Assembly (NCBI GenBank): GCA_040382215.1
Contig: JBEIFW010000075.1
Location: forward strand, 1-15,634
Source: JBEIFW01 sp040382215
Lineage (GTDB): Bacteria > Actinomycetota > Acidimicrobiia > Acidimicrobiales > Ilumatobacteraceae
Length of the DNA: 15,634 nt
Direction of reading: 5' to 3'
A program made the translations under genes and the position numbers. The notes under the pieces were generated by a model. It did no database searches. It worked only from the letters and a program-made list of their open reading frames with translations, and was not told where the DNA came from. Of this stretch, positions 1 through 6,308 are shown piece by piece. Each line of letters starts with the position of its first letter. Position 1 is the first letter of the stretch.

Positions 1-1
1 C

Positions 2-895
2 CCCGAGGCCGAGGCGGCCGCCCTCGAGGAGCTCCGCCAGGTGCAGAAGGCGGACTTCATCGAGATCCTCAAGGCAATGGACGGGCTCCCGGTCACGGTG
101 CGCCTGCTCGACCCGCCGCTGCATGAGTTCCTCCCCAACGTGCACGAGCTCGAGGTGAAGAAGGCCACCGTCGGACTCACTGCCGAAGAGGAGCGCCTGT
201 TCGCCGCGGCCAAGTCGTGGGCCGAGTTCAACCCGATGATCGGCACCCGTGGCGTGCGCCTCGGCGTGCTCAAGCCGGGCTTGTACGCCATGCAGGTGCG
301 GGCGCTCATGGAGGCTGCGGGAGAGCTGCGAGCGGCCGGGGCCAACCCGATCGTGGAGGTCATGATCCCGCTGACCGTCACCCGCCAGGAGCTCGGCCTG
401 GCCCGGTCGTGGGTCGCCGACGCCATCGCCGAGGCCACCAAGGGCCTGAAGAAGAAGCCCAAGGTGTCGATCGGGACGATGATCGAGACGCCGCGAGCCG
501 CGGTGTGCGCCGACGAGATCGCCGAGGAGGCCGACTTCTTCTCCTTCGGCACCAACGACCTCACGCAGATGACGTTCGGGTTCAGCCGCGACGACGTCGA
601 GAGTCGGATGATGCCGGCCTATCTCGAGCAGGGCTTGCTGAAGCGGAACCCGTTCGAGACGATCGACCAGGGCGGCGTGGGTGAGCTGGTGCGCTGGGCG
701 GCCAAGAAGGGCCGGTCGGTGAAGGGTGATCTCAAGCTCGGCGTCTGCGGCGAGCACGGCGGCGACCCCGAATCGATCGCGCTGTTCTATGCCGCCGGGC
801 TCGACTACGTGTCGTGCTCGCCGTTCCGGGTGCCGATCGCCCGTCTGGCTGCGGCTCAGGCCGTGATCGGCTCGGGCGGCTCCGACAACCGCTGA
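2..895 (+). CDS. ppdK: Pyruvate, phosphate dikinase, C-terminal part (5' end outside window)
   Basis: The reading frame is open from base 2, so the gene starts before the window and 297 codons plus the stop are present. PPDK interconverts pyruvate, ATP and phosphate with PEP, AMP and pyrophosphate in the cytoplasm. The visible part is the C-terminal PEP/pyruvate TIM-barrel domain. It shows the RLLDPPLHEFLP block near the start, RGVRLG, MIETPRAA, the FGTNDLTQMTFGFSRDD block, and the catalytic segment GVCGEHGGDP, whose Cys is coded at 746-748 and acts as the proton donor to the enolate. YVSCSPFRVPIARLAAAQA close to the end is the characteristic PPDK C-terminus and separates it from PEP synthase and enzyme I of the PTS. 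The gene ends normally at TGA 893-895. Its last 40 bases overlap the convergent ATPase-like gene. The family assignment is very secure. Whether the enzyme runs toward glycolysis or gluconeogenesis cannot be told. Confidence 0.96.
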   Translation, partial: PEAEAAALEELRQVQKADFIEILKAMDGLPVTVRLLDPPLHEFLPNVHELEVKKATVGLTAEEERLFAAAKSWAEFNPMIGTRGVRLGVLKPGLYAMQVRALMEAAGELRAAGANPIVEVMIPLTVTRQELGLARSWVADAIAEATKGLKKKPKVSIGTMIETPRAAVCADEIAEEADFFSFGTNDLTQMTFGFSRDDVESRMMPAYLEQGLLKRNPFETIDQGGVGELVRWAAKKGRSVKGDLKLGVCGEHGGDPESIALFYAAGLDYVSCSPFRVPIARLAAAQAVIGSGGSDNR

Positions 896-2304
896 CCCCG
901 GCCGTAGAGCCGGTCGAGGCCGATCAATTCGACGTCGGTTCGCCCCCGGGCTGCTTCGAGCAGCTCGGGGGCGAAGCCGCCGGCGGCGAACAGCAGCAAC
1001 CTGGCGGTGTGGGCGCGCGTCCCGATACGGGCCCGGGCGTGCTCGAGCGCGGTGAGATCGGCCGTCGTGCGAGGCCCGCTGCCGGGGTGGACCGTGCCGA
1101 GGGTGACCACCTGCGCGTCCGCGCCGGTGGCGACGACGTCGAGCTGGTGGACGACGTTGCGGCGCCGGTCCGGGACTTCGGTCGCGCCGATGAGTTCGGC
1201 GCCCGCGATGCCGAACTCGGCGCCGTACCGGCCCACGGCCTGCCGGCACAGCGACGCGAGGTGGGGTCCGAGCAACGTCGACTGCCACACCCGCCGGGAC
1301 TGCGTCCACACTTCGGCGGCCCGACCGGCCCGGAGCTGGGCGAGGTTCGGTCGTACGACGGCATCGTGGAACGCGAGGAACGGGTCGGCCGGCTCGTACC
1401 GGGACCGCCGGGTGCGCAGCGGGTCGGGGATCCGGCGCAGCAAGCCGGCGGCCACCAGCCGTTCGATCGGACCGGAGAGCGAGGTGACCGGGCGTGCGAT
1501 CCGGCGGGCCACCTCCGACGGGGTCCGGTCGCCGCGGGCGACGGCGGCGAGCACCGAGCGGTGGACCGTGGCGTCGAGGCCGCACGCCCGCAGTGCGAGC
1601 GCGTCCTCCTCGAGCAGCGGTGACCCCGGCGCAAGCACGGCGGTGACGATCCACCGGTCGAACCGCCCAGGGGATCGGGTGGGGCCCGGGATCAGATCTC
1701 GGTAGCCGGGGATCCCGCCCACGACGGTGTGGAGCCGCCGCGCCAGCGCCGGGTCGCCCACCCCCCAGTGCCGGGCGGCGGCCCGGAACCCGAGCGGTCC
1801 GAGTTCGACGACGAGATCGGCCAGGCCGTGCAGCGGCTGCTCCGGCGCGAACAGCCCGGGTCGTCGGGCGGCCCCCGAGCCGGACAGCAGGAGTCGGGTG
1901 CCCCCGGCGGGGCGCTCCGTGCCGACGGCCCGAGCCAGCGCGGTGGCCAGGTCGGGGCTGGCGTCGGTGAGGTGGCCGAGCCCGTCGAGGACGACGACCG
2001 GGCAGCCGGGCGCCGCAAGCAGTCCGTCGAGTGCGTCGGCCCAGGAGAGGAACCCGATCGGTCCCACCCCGAGCCGGGCGCCGAGGGCGACTCCCGCTTC
2101 GGCCAGACACAGCGCCGGGTCCAGGCGACCGGGCTCGAGGTGGAGGCCGCCGGTGGTCCGGGCGAGTTCGGCGCCGAGCGCCGAGACACCGGATCGCCGG
2201 GTGCCCCAGAGGGCACCGAGACGGGAGGGGGAGGTCACGAACCGTTCGAGCAGGCCCCACTCGTTCGGGCGGGTCCGGCGCACGTCCGATATGCGCGGGA
2301 TCAT
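856..2304 (-). CDS. Archaeal-type ATPase-2/DUF234-like protein with degenerate catalytic motifs
   Basis: This protein of about 482 residues has the layout of the ATP_bind_2/DUF234 family. It begins with an RPNEWGLLERF segment like the family's NRE-ELE-L motif. The P-loop position follows at residues 34-41 (GTRRSGVS), where the family has GRRRVGKT, so the Lys is replaced by Val. The Walker B strand VVVLDG (103-108) has Gly where the catalytic acidic residue is expected. Sensor-like LLLSGSG, the GPLGFR box, GGIPGYRDL and a C-terminal YEPADPFLAFHDAVVRPN block support the family. The C-terminal nuclease-like region keeps Asp389 (HQLDVV) but shows TLGT where E-x-K is expected. ATG 2304 is preferred: a TATGCT -10 box lies at 2319-2314, giving a nearly leaderless transcript. 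The GTG at 2334 would lie upstream of this promoter. The family is fairly secure; loss of ATPase activity is inference. A DNA-binding or regulatory role is possible. Confidence 0.8.
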   Translation of the reverse strand: MIPRISDVRRTRPNEWGLLERFVTSPSRLGALWGTRRSGVSALGAELARTTGGLHLEPGRLDPALCLAEAGVALGARLGVGPIGFLSWADALDGLLAAPGCPVVVLDGLGHLTDASPDLATALARAVGTERPAGGTRLLLSGSGAARRPGLFAPEQPLHGLADLVVELGPLGFRAAARHWGVGDPALARRLHTVVGGIPGYRDLIPGPTRSPGRFDRWIVTAVLAPGSPLLEEDALALRACGLDATVHRSVLAAVARGDRTPSEVARRIARPVTSLSGPIERLVAAGLLRRIPDPLRTRRSRYEPADPFLAFHDAVVRPNLAQLRAGRAAEVWTQSRRVWQSTLLGPHLASLCRQAVGRYGAEFGIAGAELIGATEVPDRRRNVVHQLDVVATGADAQVVTLGTVHPGSGPRTTADLTALEHARARIGTRAHTARLLLFAAGGFAPELLEAARGRTDVELIGLDRLYGRGQRLSEPPEPITA

Positions 2305-2313
2305 ATGGCTCAC

Positions 2314-2319
2314 AGCATA
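2314..2319 (-). promoter_or_regulatory. Putative -10 box of the ATPase-like gene
   Basis: The minus strand reads TATGCT, ending nine bases before the ATG at 2304. A start site six or seven bases downstream would give a leader of only a few bases. The -35 position, with a 17-base spacer, would fall at about 2337-2342, inside the inverted repeat at 2337-2367. The call is inferred from consensus and position only. Confidence 0.45.
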
Positions 2320-2336
2320 CGAGAGCGACACCACCG

Positions 2337-2367
2337 TGCGCGCGAACGACTACGCCGTTCGCGCGCA
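2337..2367. repeat. Perfect 12-bp inverted repeat, candidate operator or terminator
   Basis: The left arm TGCGCGCGAACG (2337-2348) and right arm CGTTCGCGCGCA (2356-2367) are exact reverse complements around the 7-base spacer ACTACGC. The repeat lies downstream of the ferredoxin stop and across the presumed -35 region of the ATPase-like gene. As RNA it would form a very stable hairpin. No U-run follows on the minus strand, so it could be a U-less terminator for the P450-ferredoxin transcript, an operator for the downstream gene, or both. Confidence 0.6.
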
Positions 2368-2419
2368 TGGTCAGCGGGTTCGGGTTCCGCTCTCCGGTCC
2401 GCAGGCCCGGTTGGGCCGC

Positions 2420-2614
2420 TCACTCGATGACGGTGATGGCGCCGCTCGGGCAGACCTCGGCAGCCTGGCGCGCCTCGAGGCGGTCGGCGTCGGCGTGCAG
2501 TTCGGCGATCCGAACCCGGGGCAGGTCACTCTCGCCCCAGGCGAACAGGCGGGGGTGGTTGTAGACGCACTCCCCGGCCATCACGCAGCGCTCCGTGTCG
2601 ATGACGATCCGCAC
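2420..2614 (-). CDS. 3Fe-4S ferredoxin paired with the P450
   Basis: This is a small acidic electron carrier of 64 residues. The cluster ligands are Cys10, Cys16 and Cys55 in the pattern C-x5-C...CP (RCVMAGEC and VCPSGAI). The position that supplies a fourth Cys in 4Fe-4S ferredoxins is Ala13, which points to a 3Fe-4S cluster, as in actinobacterial ferredoxins that feed cytochromes P450. GTG 2614 gives the usual family length and has the G-rich stretch GGGGG five bases upstream. GTG 2620 would instead overlap the P450 stop as GTGA and cannot be excluded. The gene follows the P450 after a 2-base gap, so the two are almost certainly co-transcribed and translationally coupled, and it probably reduces that P450. 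The matching ferredoxin reductase is not in this window. Confidence 0.92.
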   Translation of the reverse strand: MRIVIDTERCVMAGECVYNHPRLFAWGESDLPRVRIAELHADADRLEARQAAEVCPSGAITVIE

Positions 2615-2616
2615 GA

Positions 2617-3894
2617 TCACCCCCGCACCGGGTCGAACTCGATCCACAGCTCGCGCGGCGCCCGGAATCCACCTGAATCGATGGACGGCGCAACGATCCC
2701 TTCATGGGTGGGGTGCAGCGGCCGGGGGTTGCCGAGGGCGGCGGCGAGGCGCTGGCAGGCGATCACCGCTTCCTGGCGGGCCATCGCGTACCCCATGCAG
2801 AAGTGCTGGCCCATCCCGAAGCCGAGGTGGCCCGCAAGGCCGTCGCGATAGCGGGCCGAGCGGTTCTCTCGACCCATATGGAGGTCGCTGCGATGCAGGT
2901 CGAAGGTGTCGGGGTCGTCGAACACCCGCTCGTCACGGTTCGCGGCGCCGAGCGACAGGGTGACCATCGCCCGCTCCGGCAGCACCCGGCCCTGCACGAC
3001 GACCTCGGCGGTCGTGAACCGCGTCTGGGCGTGCACGACGGGATCGAACCGCATCATCTCGGTGAACACGTTGTCCCACAGCGCCGGATCGGCCTGGACC
3101 TCGGCGAACTGGTCGGCCCGGGTGTAGAGCATGTGGAACCACATGTTGGCGATCGCTTTGTCGGTGGTGTCCCCGCCGGCCGCCAAGAGCAGCGCGATGA
3201 ACCCCTTCACCTCCTCGGTCGACATCCGTTGGCCGTCGAGTTCCGCCTGGAGGATCTTCGACAACAGGTCGTCGGCGGGGCGGGCCCGGCGCTCCTCGAG
3301 CAGCGGGTCGAGGTAGCGCCACATCTCGTTGCGGGCTGCGATGCCCCGAGCCAGGTGCTCGCCACCGAAGCCGAGCCCGGCGATCAGGGCCTGGTACCAG
3401 CCGACGAAGCGGTCCTCGTCGGCCCGGGGGAGCCCGAGCATGTTGGAGATCACCCGGATCGGGAACTGGTTGGTGAACTCGCTGACGAGCTCCACCCGAC
3501 CCGACCGTCCGACCCGGTCGATCAGCTCGGCGACGATGGTCTCGATGGCGGGGACGAACGCGTTGAGCGACTGGCCGACGAACTGCCCGGCGACGACATT
3601 GCGCAGCCAGCGGTGCCGGTCGCTGTTGCCGTACTCGAGGATGTTGGGCCCGAACACGTGGCTCGAACCGAACTCGTAGGGTCCATCGGGCTTGTAGAGC
3701 GCCCGGTCAAAGTGTTCGTTGTCGCCGAACGCAGCCGTGACGTCCTCGTAGCGGGAGAGGATCCACCGGTTGTGGAACCGGTCCCGGAACACCGGATGGT
3801 GGTCCCGTAGCCGCTTGTAGAGCGGGAACGGGTTGCGCTGGAACTCCGGGCTGTCGAACTCCCGGGGGTCGATCTCGTTGGCGAGGCCGGGCAT
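2617..3894 (-). CDS. Cytochrome P450 monooxygenase
   Basis: This 425-residue soluble bacterial P450 inserts one oxygen atom from O2 into an organic substrate using electrons delivered by a ferredoxin. The I-helix oxygen-activation motif AGGDTT is at 239-244 and the K-helix E279-x-x-R282 lies in FTEMMRFDP. The heme-binding loop GFGMGQHFCMG has the thiolate ligand Cys366. The first residues (MPGLANEIDPREFDSPEF) lead into the usual NPFPLYKRLRDHHPVF block. ATG 3894 is chosen because the minus strand reads GGAGGA five bases before it. The frame stays open further upstream, but that part shows no P450 similarity. The ferredoxin gene follows immediately, and a divergent NADPH reductase lies across about 100 bases. 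I could not assign the CYP family or substrate; sterol, terpenoid and fatty-acid compounds are typical for such genes. Confidence 0.95.
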   Translation of the reverse strand: MPGLANEIDPREFDSPEFQRNPFPLYKRLRDHHPVFRDRFHNRWILSRYEDVTAAFGDNEHFDRALYKPDGPYEFGSSHVFGPNILEYGNSDRHRWLRNVVAGQFVGQSLNAFVPAIETIVAELIDRVGRSGRVELVSEFTNQFPIRVISNMLGLPRADEDRFVGWYQALIAGLGFGGEHLARGIAARNEMWRYLDPLLEERRARPADDLLSKILQAELDGQRMSTEEVKGFIALLLAAGGDTTDKAIANMWFHMLYTRADQFAEVQADPALWDNVFTEMMRFDPVVHAQTRFTTAEVVVQGRVLPERAMVTLSLGAANRDERVFDDPDTFDLHRSDLHMGRENRSARYRDGLAGHLGFGMGQHFCMGYAMARQEAVIACQRLAAALGNPRPLHPTHEGIVAPSIDSGGFRAPRELWIEFDPVRG

Positions 3895-3964
3895 CGCACT
3901 CCTCCGCAGGACGGCGGGCGGGCGGCGGCAGCGATGGCCGCGACCGGTCCCCCCGGTGATGGTC

Positions 3965-3989
3965 GCAACGGGTGCCAACTGTACGTTGC
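3965..3989. promoter_or_regulatory. Divergent promoter region with overlapping -10 boxes inside an inverted repeat
   Basis: The arms GCAACG (3965-3970) and CGTTGC (3984-3989) are exact reverse complements around 13 bases. Inside, a plus-strand TACGTT (3982-3987) stands six bases before the reductase GTG at 3994. A minus-strand TACAGT (3983-3978) points toward the P450, which would give that transcript a leader of roughly 75-80 bases. A nested CAAC-N5-GTTG palindrome is also present at 3976-3988. This suggests that one repressor site controls both genes, or that the two promoters exclude each other. All functional readings are inference. Confidence 0.4.
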
Positions 3990-3993
3990 CTCC

Positions 3994-5022
3994 GTGGCCG
4001 AGCAGAACCGTCAGATTGTGTTGGTGAAGCGCCCGTATGCCGCCGTCGGCGACGAGCACTTCGAGCTCCGGGTCGGCCCCGTGCCCGAGCCGGGCCCGGG
4101 CGAGATCCTGGTTCGGGTGTTGTGGCTGTCGTTCGATCCCACTCAGCGGGGCTGGCTCAACGACGTGCCGAGCTACATCCCGCCGGTGCAGATCGGCGAG
4201 GTGATGCGGGCCGGTGCCGTCGGCCAGGTCGTCGCGTCCAACCACGCCGAGTTCGCCGTGGGCGACCTCGTCCAGGGCACGTTCGGGTGGCAGGACTACC
4301 TCGTCACCGACGGCCGGGGGATGCTGCGGGTCACCAAGGTGCCCTCCGGCGTCCCGCCCCAGGCGATGCTCGGGATCTACGGCGTCACCGGGCTCACGGC
4401 CTACTTCGGGATGATCGACGTGGCCCGGGTGAAGGCCGGCGACACGGTGTTCGTCTCGGGCGCGGCGGGCGCGACCGGCTCGGTCGCGGGCCAGATCGCC
4501 AAGCTCACCGGTGCCCGCGTGATCGGCTCGGCTGGCGGGCCCGAGAAGTGCGCATGGGTGCGTGACGTCGCAGGATTCGACGAGGTGATCGACTACCGCA
4601 CCGAGGACACCTCGGTCCGGCTCGCGGCGTTTGCACCCAAGGGGCTCGACGTCTATTTCGACAACGTCGGCGGCCCGACCCTCGAAGCGGCCCTCGACAA
4701 CCTTGCGCTCGGCGCCCGGGTGGCGCTGTGCGGTGGCATCGCCTCGGGCTACACCGCCGAGCCGCTGCCGCCGGGTCCGCGCAACTACATGCAGCTCGTC
4801 ATCAAGCGGGCGACCATGCAGGGCTTCCTCGTGCTCGACTACGTGCCCCGGTTCGGCGAGGGGGTGGCGCAGCTCGCCCAGTGGGTCGCGGAGGGAAAGA
4901 TCCGCTACGCCGAGGACATCGTCGAGGGCCTCGAGCGGGCACCGCTCACGCTGAACCGGTTGTTCGAGGGCAAGAACCTCGGCAAGCAGCTGCTCAAGGT
5001 GGCCGACGCACCCATCGGCTGA
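3994..5022 (+). CDS. NADPH-dependent MDR oxidoreductase (CurA / leukotriene B4 12-hydroxydehydrogenase type)
   Basis: This 342-residue medium-chain dehydrogenase/reductase would reduce an activated C=C double bond (alpha,beta-enone) with NADPH in the cytoplasm. Early blocks such as EPGPGEILVRVLWLSFDPTQRGWL and the GAVGQVV strand are typical of the CurA/LTB4DH branch. The nucleotide-binding AxxGxxG-type motif GAAGATG is at residues 156-162, in an SGAAGATGSVAGQIAKL context. YFDNVGG is another signature of this branch. There are no zinc-ligand Cys clusters, so it belongs to the zinc-independent branch. The GTG at 3994 is chosen over the upstream frame (from 3934) because a TACGTT -10 box sits six bases before it, implying a leaderless mRNA, and because homologues begin near this point. 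It is divergent from the P450 and may act on the same class of substrates. The exact substrate is unknown. Confidence 0.9.
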   Translation: MAEQNRQIVLVKRPYAAVGDEHFELRVGPVPEPGPGEILVRVLWLSFDPTQRGWLNDVPSYIPPVQIGEVMRAGAVGQVVASNHAEFAVGDLVQGTFGWQDYLVTDGRGMLRVTKVPSGVPPQAMLGIYGVTGLTAYFGMIDVARVKAGDTVFVSGAAGATGSVAGQIAKLTGARVIGSAGGPEKCAWVRDVAGFDEVIDYRTEDTSVRLAAFAPKGLDVYFDNVGGPTLEAALDNLALGARVALCGGIASGYTAEPLPPGPRNYMQLVIKRATMQGFLVLDYVPRFGEGVAQLAQWVAEGKIRYAEDIVEGLERAPLTLNRLFEGKNLGKQLLKVADAPIG

Positions 5023-5060
5023 CAGCTGACCGGCTGACAGCTGACCGGCTGATCGCGTGA
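5016..5060 (+). repeat. Short tandem repeat over the reductase stop codon
   Basis: Two exact 15-bp copies of CGGCTGACAGCTGAC (5016-5030 and 5031-5045) are followed by a degenerate third copy (CGGCTGATCGCGTGA). The first copy includes the reductase stop codon. The repeat fills the short gap between the convergent reductase and permease genes. It looks like slippage-generated sequence. No clear terminator hairpin was found here. Confidence 0.75.
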
Positions 5061-5068
5061 CCGGCTGG

Positions 5069-5854
5069 CTACAACAGGCGGATCAGCGCACTGGCGCCGA
5101 CGAGGACGATCACCGTTCGGTAGACGCGGGCATCGAGCCGACGGCCGACCGATGCGCCGATCTGCCCGCCGATCGTTGAACCGACGGCGATCAGGGCCAC
5201 GACGGCCCAGTCGACCGTGGTGGTGGCGACGAACACGACCGACGCGACGAGGTTGACCGTCAAGGCGAGCACGTTCTTGGTCGCGTTGAGGCGCTGCAGG
5301 TCGTCGTCGAGGAAGATGCCGAGTAGCGAGATCAGGATGATCCCCTGCGCAGCGCCGAAATAGCCGCCGTAGACGCCCGCCGCAGCGACGAGCGAGGTCA
5401 GCCCGATCGAGACCGGTCGCCGGATGCGGTGGTCACCGGCGGCGACCCGATGCGCCGCCCGTGCGGCGCGACGCGCCGACAAGCGTCGCGACAGCACCGG
5501 CTGGGTGATCACGAGGGCGAGCGCGACGAGGATCAGCACGATCACGACCCGGCGGAACACCGTGCTCGGCAGCACGAGCAGCAGCGAGGCGCCGGTGAGG
5601 GCACCGAGCGCAGAGGCGGGAGCGAGGCGGGCCACCCGGCTGGTCTGGCCGCGCAGTTCCCGCCGGTAGCCGTGCACCGCCGACAGCGATCCGGGGACCA
5701 GACCGATGTTGTTCGACACGTTGGCGACCACCGGCGCGTAGCCGAGGGCGACGAGGGCCGGGAACGTGATGAGCGAGCCGGACCCCACGACCGCATTGAT
5801 GGTGCCGGCCCCGGTGCCGGCCGCGACGATGACCAGTGCTTCGAACAGCGTCAC
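5069..5854 (-). CDS. TSUP / TauE-SafE family membrane permease
   Basis: This 261-residue hydrophobic protein of the inner membrane has about seven or eight membrane segments. The N-terminal half holds the family glycine-rich block (GTGAGTINAVVGSGSLITFP) and a VSNNIGLVPGSLSAVHGYRREL stretch. The second half repeats the theme with YGGYFGAAQGIILI and LNATKNVLALTVNL. A basic cytoplasmic loop (SRRLSARRAARAAHR) separates the two halves. TSUP proteins move small anions such as sulfite, sulfoacetate or other organosulfur compounds and carboxylates; which one cannot be inferred here. The start is a GTG at 5854, only seven bases after the cupin stop and with no clear Shine-Dalgarno site, so translation is probably coupled to the cupin. 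The gene converges on the MDR reductase. Confidence 0.9.
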   Translation of the reverse strand: MTLFEALVIVAAGTGAGTINAVVGSGSLITFPALVALGYAPVVANVSNNIGLVPGSLSAVHGYRRELRGQTSRVARLAPASALGALTGASLLLVLPSTVFRRVVIVLILVALALVITQPVLSRRLSARRAARAAHRVAAGDHRIRRPVSIGLTSLVAAAGVYGGYFGAAQGIILISLLGIFLDDDLQRLNATKNVLALTVNLVASVVFVATTTVDWAVVALIAVGSTIGGQIGASVGRRLDARVYRTVIVLVGASALIRLL

Positions 5855-5861
5855 GGCGGGC

Positions 5862-6251
5862 TCAGGCCGGCCGGTGCGGGGTGTTGGCCGTCTGCACCGC
5901 GATCGGGGTGCCGGCCGGGGCGTTCTTGAACTCGATCAGGATCTCGCGGAAGCGGTCTCCGGCGTTGTTGACTGCGGTCTCGGTGGCACCGGGCGGGACG
6001 AAGAACACGCTGCCCGACTGCACCGGGATGTGCAGGTGCTTGGTTCCTGCGGCGGTCTCGACCTCGGCGTCGACGGCGCTGCCCTCGAGGACGCACAACA
6101 GGTACGGCAGGTCGTGGCGATGGCGGTCGGAGCGCTCGCCGGGTTCGAGCACCATCTCCCACACCCGCACGTGGTCGTTGTCGAACAGCAGACGGTTGGC
6201 GACATCGCCGAGCCGTGGGACCTCCGCAGCGGGTTCGGGGTGCGCATCCAT
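5862..6251 (-). CDS. Single-domain cupin with altered metal-ligand positions
   Basis: This is a 129-residue beta-barrel protein. Motif 1 runs from Gly38 to Gly57 with His44 and His46 in place (GERSDRHRH), but Tyr50 stands where the metal-binding Glu is expected. Motif 2 runs from Gly80 (SGSVFFVPPGATETAVNN) with Pro86, Gly88 and Asn95 conserved, but Glu91 replaces the usual His. A reordered 2-His/1-Glu site is possible. The protein could be a small-molecule sensor, an isomerase or a dioxygenase; nothing here decides. ATG 6251 is preferred over GTG 6260 because a TACGGT -10 box (6264-6259) lies seven bases upstream, indicating a leaderless transcript. It heads a two-gene operon with the TSUP permease and is divergent from the CoA-transferase gene. 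Confidence 0.83.
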   Translation of the reverse strand: MDAHPEPAAEVPRLGDVANRLLFDNDHVRVWEMVLEPGERSDRHRHDLPYLLCVLEGSAVDAEVETAAGTKHLHIPVQSGSVFFVPPGATETAVNNAGDRFREILIEFKNAPAGTPIAVQTANTPHRPA

Positions 6252-6258
6252 CGGGCGC

Positions 6259-6288
6259 ACCGTAGCCCCGCGGGCTTGGACCTACGCT
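6259..6288. promoter_or_regulatory. Divergent promoter pair for cupin and CoA-transferase genes
   Basis: A minus-strand TACGGT (6264-6259) serves the cupin ATG at 6251, leaving almost no leader. A plus-strand TACGCT (6283-6288) precedes a GGAGGGGGG ribosome site (6296-6304) and the ATG at 6309. The boxes are only 18 bases apart, so the two promoters could interfere or share an operator. Clear -35 boxes are not seen. Confidence 0.45.
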
Positions 6289-6308
6289 CGGCGCCGGAGG
6301 GGGGATCG

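Noticed and set aside
3895..4245. N-terminal extension of the P450 frame
   Set aside because: It overlaps the divergent reductase gene and has no P450 similarity. GGAGGA precedes ATG 3894.
5016..5060. CRISPR-like or attachment-site repeat
   Set aside because: Copies are directly adjacent without spacers, there are only two exact units, and no cas or integrase gene is near.
5766..6308. N-terminal extension of the CoA-transferase frame
   Set aside because: It overlaps the cupin gene on the other strand, lacks CoA-transferase similarity, and a strong ribosome site precedes ATG 6309.
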